11,592 nt of DNA from positions 1 through 11,592 of the forward strand of contig JANQGN010000160.1 in NCBI GenBank assembly GCA_028277295.1, given 5' to 3'. Source of the DNA: Rhodospira sp. GTDB lineage: Bacteria > Pseudomonadota > Alphaproteobacteria > Rhodospirillales > Rhodospirillaceae. The notes under the pieces were generated by a model. That model was not told where the DNA came from, made no database searches, and saw only the letters and a program-made list of their open reading frames with translations. A program made the position numbers and the translations under genes. Shown piece after piece: positions 7,967 through 11,592 of this stretch (the first letter of the stretch is position 1; every line of letters starts with the position of its first letter).

Positions 7967-8062
7967 CGCGGAGCGCCTGTGAGCGGCAAGCCCTGAGGCG
8001 CCAGGTGGTGGCATCCTCCGGGACACAGCACATCCGGACGGGGTGATCCGGACGCATCCTAG

Positions 8063-8107
8063 AGCAAATCCCGAGCGATCCGGCACGGGTCGCGACGACG
8101 ATTTGCT
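8063..8107. repeat. Palindromic element 1 (TAGAGCA-type), nested stem-loop
   Basis: The outer arms AGCAAATC (8063-8070) and GATTTGCT (8100-8107) are perfect 8-bp complements. Inside them GCGATCCG (8075-8082) pairs with CGGGTCGC (8086-8093), one G-T wobble included, around a GCA loop. The left arm is preceded by TAG, giving the word TAGAGCA shared with the next element 60 bases downstream. Confidence 0.6.
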
Positions 8108-8122
8108 TGAAAAACAAATTGT

Positions 8123-8164
8123 TAGAGCATGATGGGCGATTCAGAAATCGCGCAACATGCCCTA
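8123..8164. repeat. Palindromic element 2 (TAGAGCA-type), long imperfect hairpin
   Basis: GCATG (8127-8131) pairs with CATGC (8156-8160), then TG (8133-8134) with CA (8153-8154), then GCGATT (8136-8141) with AATCGC (8146-8151) around a CAGA loop. Outside, TAG (8123-8125) pairs with CTA (8162-8164) past one mismatch. The left side reads TAGAGCATGAT, a word I recall from dispersed palindromic repeats in alphaproteobacterial intergenic DNA; that family link is from memory, not a search. Confidence 0.6.
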
Positions 8165-8238
8165 GGACGGCGGAGGACGGGTCACCGCTCCGGTGGACGA
8201 ACGGGACTCAAACACAGGTTTCACTGAAGGTTTCCCTC

Positions 8239-9360
8239 ATGGCGCTTCGGAACACTCGCGTGGTTCTCCTGATGGCAGCGGTGGTGGCCCTCGCTGGGTG
8301 TGACTCCATCGGAAATCCGTTTCCGTCCCTGAGCGGGCCGTCGTCCTCCACCTATGCCGGCAGCCAGCCGCCGCGCCTCGGCTCCACCTACTTCGAGCCC
8401 TCTGGCGTCTCTCCGGGGTCGCCCACCGGCACCTACGTGGGCCAGAAAGTCGGCAGCTTTCGCGAGGAGCTGACCCAGCTTCAGAACGCCATCCGCGACC
8501 AGAACACCCAGTTGCAGACCGTCCGCAACAAAACCATCCAGGATTCCCAGGCGTACCACGAGAACGTGGCCGGCATGAACGCGCGCCTGCAGGTGGGCAC
8601 CACACCGGGCAACCCCATCCTGATGAACCGCTGGGAACAGGCGCAGGCACAGCTCAACACCATCAACGACGACATCATCCTGATGAACCAGTTGGCGGCG
8701 CAGATCTCGACCAACTCGGCGATGGCCAACTACCTGCTGGACTCCGTACGGGCGTCGTTCTCGCTCGCCGGTGCCGTGGACGAGGACCACCGCCAGCTCC
8801 GCGTGTTGGAGGATGAGACCCAGCAGACCGTGGTGCTGATCGAACGCCTGCTGAACGAGCTGTCGCAAGACGTGGCCCGGCAGCAGCAATACGTCAGCAA
8901 TGAGAAGCAAAACCTGAACACCCTGTCGCTGGCCATCAAGAACGGCCAGCTCTACGGCACCAGCTTCGCCAACCGGCCGATCCTGGGCGGCCCGCAGATG
9001 GCGGGCATGCCCTATGGCACCGGCTACGGGGCCGCCACCTTGTCGCCGGGGTTCGCTGGCGGGCAGCCGCTGGTGATGATCCGCTTCGACCGGGGCTCGG
9101 TGGACTACGAGACCGCGTTGCACGAGGCGGTCAACAATGCCCTCATCCGCATGCCCGGCGCCGGCTTCCAGGTGGTCGCCGTGGGCCCGGCGGTCAACGC
9201 CGTGGGCCAGCCGTCCAGCAACACCGCGCAGGCGCGCCTGTACGCCGAACGCGTCGTACGCTCCCTGCAGGGCATGGGGGTGAACCCCAATAAGGTGTTC
9301 CTGGCGGCCACCACAAGCCCTGCCGTGCAGTACCCAGAGGTGCACGTCTTCGTTCAGTAA
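8239..9360 (+). CDS. Coiled-coil lipoprotein with divergent OmpA-like C-terminal domain
   Basis: A 373-residue protein. I place the start at the ATG at 8239, with GAAGG 8 bases upstream, because a lipoprotein signal begins there; the frame is open back to 8107 but that part looks non-coding. The signal is hydrophobic and ends in the lipobox LAGC with Cys21. The residue after the cysteine is Asp, which in enterobacteria would keep a lipoprotein in the inner membrane; whether that rule holds here is uncertain. A Ser/Pro/Gly-rich stretch leads into glutamine-rich predicted coiled coils (about 72-115 and 125-240). Residues 277-373 (VMIRFDRGSVDY, then a helix with ARLYAERVVRSLQGMGV, ending EVHVFVQ) resemble an OmpA-like peptidoglycan-associated fold but lack the usual TD motif. 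Probable envelope or cell-wall role, not proven. It stands alone, converging with bchJ. Confidence 0.85.
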   Translation: MALRNTRVVLLMAAVVALAGCDSIGNPFPSLSGPSSSTYAGSQPPRLGSTYFEPSGVSPGSPTGTYVGQKVGSFREELTQLQNAIRDQNTQLQTVRNKTIQDSQAYHENVAGMNARLQVGTTPGNPILMNRWEQAQAQLNTINDDIILMNQLAAQISTNSAMANYLLDSVRASFSLAGAVDEDHRQLRVLEDETQQTVVLIERLLNELSQDVARQQQYVSNEKQNLNTLSLAIKNGQLYGTSFANRPILGGPQMAGMPYGTGYGAATLSPGFAGGQPLVMIRFDRGSVDYETALHEAVNNALIRMPGAGFQVVAVGPAVNAVGQPSSNTAQARLYAERVVRSLQGMGVNPNKVFLAATTSPAVQYPEVHVFVQ

Positions 9361-9382
9361 CACCAGAGGCCATTGAGAGCCC

Positions 9383-9469
9383 GTCCGGAAAGTCTCGGGA
9401 GCCTCAATATACTGTGTTCTTGTACCCGAACGGCATACCGTATGTGGCGCTTTGCAAGGCTTTCCGGAC
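9383..9469. repeat. 10-bp perfect inverted repeat enclosing 67 bp, between convergent genes
   Basis: GTCCGGAAAG (9383-9392) and CTTTCCGGAC (9460-9469) are exact reverse complements. The interior has a second pair, TCGGG (9395-9399) with CCCGA (9425-9429), and a near-palindrome CATACCGTATG (9434-9444). It begins 22 bases after the lipoprotein stop and ends 75 bases short of the bchJ stop. It could be a bidirectional 3'-end structure or a small miniature-transposon remnant. I see no clear target-site duplication and no coding sequence in it. Confidence 0.5.
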
Positions 9470-9544
9470 AGACACTGAGACTGACCGGCGGTGCAGGCCG
9501 TGGCTGGCCCCCGCCCCCGCCGGATGGATGAGGGCGGCGTGGGT

Positions 9545-10258
9545 CTACCAGGCCGCCTCGAACACACAGGCCGGTGCCCCTTGCGCCTGGCAAGCGGTCT
9601 CGCGAACCTGGGCCTTGCGGGTCACCAGCACCTGAAACAGCCGCTCGAACGTGGCCGCGTAGTACCCGCAGACCGGCGCGCGCGCCGGCCTGTCCGCTGG
9701 GTCCACCGCCTGCTGGATCGGCCCATCGGCGATGACCAGGCGCGTCGGCCGGCCGGCCGTGCCCTCGAAGCGGCCGCCACCGGCAAAGGTCCAGGAGTTC
9801 TTGCCCATGGCCGTGATCAATACCCGGGCCGCCGGCACCGGCGGCAAGACCTTCAGCACCGCCTGCGCCGGCCTTGGGATGCGGTGCGCCAGAAGATAGT
9901 CGGCGGTGGCGATGCCCGCGTGACGGTTGATCGCCGCCCGGTGCTCGGCGGGCAGCCGGTCCAGCAGCGCCCGGTGCAACGCCGTCACCTCGACGGCCGG
10001 GACCATGGCGCCTGGTGGCGTGTCCAGGTAGGACACCAAACCCGCCTGCGTGAACACCGCCCTGGCTTCGTCGGCGCCCAGCGCGGCGCTCAGCGCCTCA
10101 TGGACGCGGATGATGGCGTTGGGGCCGATGCGGGCGGGATCGCCTGCCTCGGTGTCCGCGTGGTCCCGGGGCACACCCGAACGGACCTCGGGCTCGGCAT
10201 GGCCGCTGCAGTCATTGCAGGACAGGGTCGCGGTCGACCGCGCGTGAGTGTCGCACAT
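9545..10258 (-). CDS. bchJ: BchJ, bacteriochlorophyll biosynthesis protein (4-vinyl reductase family, V4R domain)
   Basis: A 237-residue protein with clear BchJ features: RIGPNAIIRVHEAL (about 43-56), a central helical part with HAGIATADYLLAHRIP, and a C-terminal V4R domain (about 180-237) with GYYAATFERLFQVLV, the REtaC segment and paired Cys223 and Cys231. BchJ was first assigned as the reductase of the C8 (old numbering 4) vinyl group of chlorophyllide precursors. Later work assigned that step to BciA, BciB or chlorophyllide reductase in several phototrophs and left BchJ with a supporting role, perhaps in substrate handling. The first 40 residues are unusual, with a CDTH and a CNDC cluster (Cys2, Cys14, Cys17) that might bind metal. 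The ribosome binding site is weak. It lies 100 bp after the CobW-like gene on the same strand. It implies that the host makes bacteriochlorophyll. Confidence 0.88.
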   Translation of the reverse strand: MCDTHARSTATLSCNDCSGHAEPEVRSGVPRDHADTEAGDPARIGPNAIIRVHEALSAALGADEARAVFTQAGLVSYLDTPPGAMVPAVEVTALHRALLDRLPAEHRAAINRHAGIATADYLLAHRIPRPAQAVLKVLPPVPAARVLITAMGKNSWTFAGGGRFEGTAGRPTRLVIADGPIQQAVDPADRPARAPVCGYYAATFERLFQVLVTRKAQVRETACQAQGAPACVFEAAW

Positions 10259-10319
10259 AGGTTATCTCGGGGTCATTTTACAGGTTTGGGACAATCGGGA
10301 TCGGCACCTTCTACCACCG

Positions 10320-10347
10320 ATCATTGAGACAGGCCGTTGTCTTTCAA
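10320..10347 (-). promoter_or_regulatory. Possible promoter for bchJ in the gap after the CobW-like gene
   Basis: On the minus strand TTGAAA (complement of 10342-10347) and AATGAT (complement of 10320-10325) are separated by 16 bases. It would give bchJ its own transcript in addition to read-through from the upstream GTPase gene. I looked for the TGT-N12-ACA operator of PpsR/CrtJ here and did not find it. Confidence 0.22.
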
Positions 10348-10358
10348 GGTCGGCCCGC

Positions 10359-11592
10359 TCACGCCGGCGCGGCCACGGCGACGCAGGATTCGAAGGCCTG
10401 GCGCAGCCTCACGCCGTCCAGCCCGCGGCCGACGGCCACCACGCGAGGCTCGCGGGTCGGATCGGTGGCCCCGGCCTCGTCCCCGGTGAGCGCCCCGATG
10501 GAGGACCGCCCGCCGATGACCTCGAAACGGATCCAGCCAGAGCCGACCCGCGCGATGCCGCGCAACCGGTCAACCTCGCCATAGGTTCCCCGCGCCACGG
10601 CTTCCAGCACCTGTTGCAACCCCTGGGCGTCCACCTGCCCCGTCAGGTCGGCACTCCAGGCCCGCAGGTCCAGCACGATGACCTCTCCCGGCCCTGGGGC
10701 TTGCACGGTCGAGGGGTCCGGCGACTCCACGGCCTCCGGGGACTCCGACAGGGCGGACGCCGCATCGTGATAGTAGTGGTGGTGATGGTGATGATGATGG
10801 TGATGCACCTCGGTCGCCGAGACGCGGGCCCCGGCGGGCGCGGCGCCCGTGATCGCCGCGTCCACATCGCCGGCCGTCCCGGCCGCCGCCCGCGCGGCAC
10901 GTTCGTCCGGGGTGTCCCGGGGCACACCGTGCTCAGCCGGCACAATATGGGCGGCGGGGTTGAGCGCGCGAAGGGTGCTGGTCACCATGGTCAGGTCGGC
11001 ATCATCCACCTGGTCGGCCTTGTTGACCACAATCATGGTGTGGACTGGGGGAAGGGTCTCTCCGCCGCCATCGTGGTCACCGCCGGCCTGCACCTGGGCC
11101 TTCAGGAAGGCGGGCAGCCGGGCCAGGTCGGTCATGAAGGCGCTGGCATCGATCACCACCGTCAGCCGCACCGCCTTGATCGACGGACGGATGTCGGTGC
11201 GATTGAGCACCCGCAGGAGCACGTCCACGTCAGCGATGCCGCTGGGCTCGATGATCACCTTGTCGGGGGTCCATGCGGCGATCACCTCCTTGAGCTGATG
11301 GGCCAGGTCGTCACGCAACGCGTAGGCGGTGCGATTGGGCCCCAGGCGCACCAGCGGGGCGCCTTCGGCGTCCTCCTGCCGCTCGCCCAGCGCGGCCAGC
11401 GGGTCGAGTTGATGGGCCAGCGCCACCACCAGGGCCTCCGGGTTGGCTCGCGTCACCCGCTGGCGCAACACGGTGGTCTTCCCGGCACCCAGAAAGCCGG
11501 CGACGATCTCCACCTCCACCGCCGGCGCATGCGGCGTGCGCGAGCGCAGGCTCCAGTTCCACAGCGCCGCCGCCGGCAGCGGCAGCACCAGG
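10359..11592 (-). CDS. CobW/COG0523-type G3E GTPase with polyhistidine run and no CxCC motif (5' end uncertain)
   Basis: The frame is open to the right edge. Residues are numbered from the GTG at 11588, which may be internal; other in-frame GTGs lie just before the GTPase domain. The GTPase has Walker A GFLGAGKTT (31-39), the Walker B-type segment VIIEPSGIAD (111-120) and NKAD (189-192). In most COG0523 metallochaperones a CxCC motif precedes the LRDDL segment; here the place reads NRTAYALRDDL (85-95), so those cysteines are absent. A linker holds ten consecutive histidines then YYH (262-274), encoded by mixed CAT and CAC codons. The CobW C-terminal domain spans about 301-405. Such proteins use GTP to deliver metals (zinc, cobalt for cobalamin, nickel or iron). 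Its place upstream of bchJ suggests metal supply for tetrapyrrole synthesis, which is inference. Confidence 0.87.
   Translation of the reverse strand, partial: LVLPLPAAALWNWSLRSRTPHAPAVEVEIVAGFLGAGKTTVLRQRVTRANPEALVVALAHQLDPLAALGERQEDAEGAPLVRLGPNRTAYALRDDLAHQLKEVIAAWTPDKVIIEPSGIADVDVLLRVLNRTDIRPSIKAVRLTVVIDASAFMTDLARLPAFLKAQVQAGGDHDGGGETLPPVHTMIVVNKADQVDDADLTMVTSTLRALNPAAHIVPAEHGVPRDTPDERAARAAAGTAGDVDAAITGAAPAGARVSATEVHHHHHHHHHHYYHDAASALSESPEAVESPDPSTVQAPGPGEVIVLDLRAWSADLTGQVDAQGLQQVLEAVARGTYGEVDRLRGIARVGSGWIRFEVIGGRSSIGALTGDEAGATDPTREPRVVAVGRGLDGVRLRQAFESCVAVAAPA
10769..10810 (-). other. Polyhistidine-encoding stretch
   Basis: Ten histidine codons in a row followed by Tyr-Tyr-His sit in the linker between the GTPase and C-terminal domains. 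The third positions alternate irregularly between T and C, so the run is not a simple trinucleotide repeat and the protein sequence appears to be under selection. Histidine-rich loops are common in metal-storing metallochaperones. Confidence 0.8.

Larger units (their letters stand above)
7666..8238. other. Hairpin-rich 573-bp non-coding region upstream of the lipoprotein gene
   Basis: I find no convincing protein here; the reading frames crossing it have no recognisable motif and no good ribosome binding site. It begins with a hairpin just after the ABC stop (7673-7694). It has an AT-richer patch at about 7740-7830 with a promoter-like pair, then GC-rich hairpins at 7882-7907 and 7945-7966. 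A direct repeat ATCCGGACG lies at 8032-8040 and 8046-8054, followed by two adjacent palindromic elements at 8063-8107 and 8123-8164. It may be a long 5' leader, a non-coding RNA, or a site where small repeats have accumulated. Confidence 0.5.

Noticed and set aside
7632..8117. Minus-strand 161-codon frame in the long intergenic region
   Set aside because: No recognisable motif or convincing ribosome binding site, and it overlaps the ABC gene end and palindromic element 1. A segment might be a decayed gene remnant but I cannot show it.
8107..8238. Upstream extension of the lipoprotein frame
   Set aside because: It runs through palindromic element 2 and would bury the lipoprotein signal, which starts cleanly at the ATG at 8239.
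8221..9567. Minus-strand 448-codon frame
   Set aside because: Antisense shadow of the lipoprotein gene, with composition typical of reverse-frame reading in GC-rich DNA.
10259..10358. PpsR/CrtJ or FNR operator upstream of bchJ
   Set aside because: I searched by eye for TGT-N12-ACA and TTGAT-N4-ATCAA; neither is present.

Overview
The window is GC-rich DNA, probably from a purple phototrophic alphaproteobacterium of the Rhodospirillales type. The main reason is a recognisable bacteriochlorophyll gene, bchJ (complement 9545-10258). The DUF1489 and DUF1036 families and the GcvA-type LysR regulator fit an alphaproteobacterium. The genus assignment is inference. I see no tRNA, rRNA, CRISPR array or intact insertion sequence.

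Layout from left to right. (1) 1-4294, minus strand: a triple-DUF1036 secreted protein (2276-4294) lies upstream of an SGNH hydrolase/trypsin-like peptidase fusion (start at 2131) that runs off the left edge. (2) 4295-4561 is a divergent intergenic region. (3) 4562-7665, plus strand: a DUF1489 protein, a GcvA-like LysR regulator and, 7 bp after it, a single-chain ABC protein that joins an MlaF-like ATPase to an MlaE-like permease. (4) 7666-8238 is a 573-bp non-coding stretch rich in hairpins, including two adjacent palindromes that both begin with TAGAGCA. (5) 8239-9360, plus strand: a lipoprotein with coiled coils and a divergent OmpA-like C-terminus. (6) 9361-9544 separates convergent genes and carries a 10-bp perfect inverted repeat. 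(7) 9545-11592, minus strand: a CobW-type G3E GTPase followed by bchJ.

Functionally, the window looks like several short transcription units and not one pathway. The CobW-like protein and BchJ probably share a transcript, which suggests a link between metal handling and tetrapyrrole synthesis. The LysR gene probably shares a transcript with the fused lipid-transport ABC gene. The left-hand pair are an envelope protein of unknown role and a two-headed serine hydrolase that carries both catalytic sets of residues.

The most unusual items are the SGNH-peptidase fusion, the MlaF-MlaE fusion, the CobW protein that lacks its CxCC metal motif but carries ten consecutive histidines, the three precisely spaced DUF1036 units, and the structured 573-bp leader.
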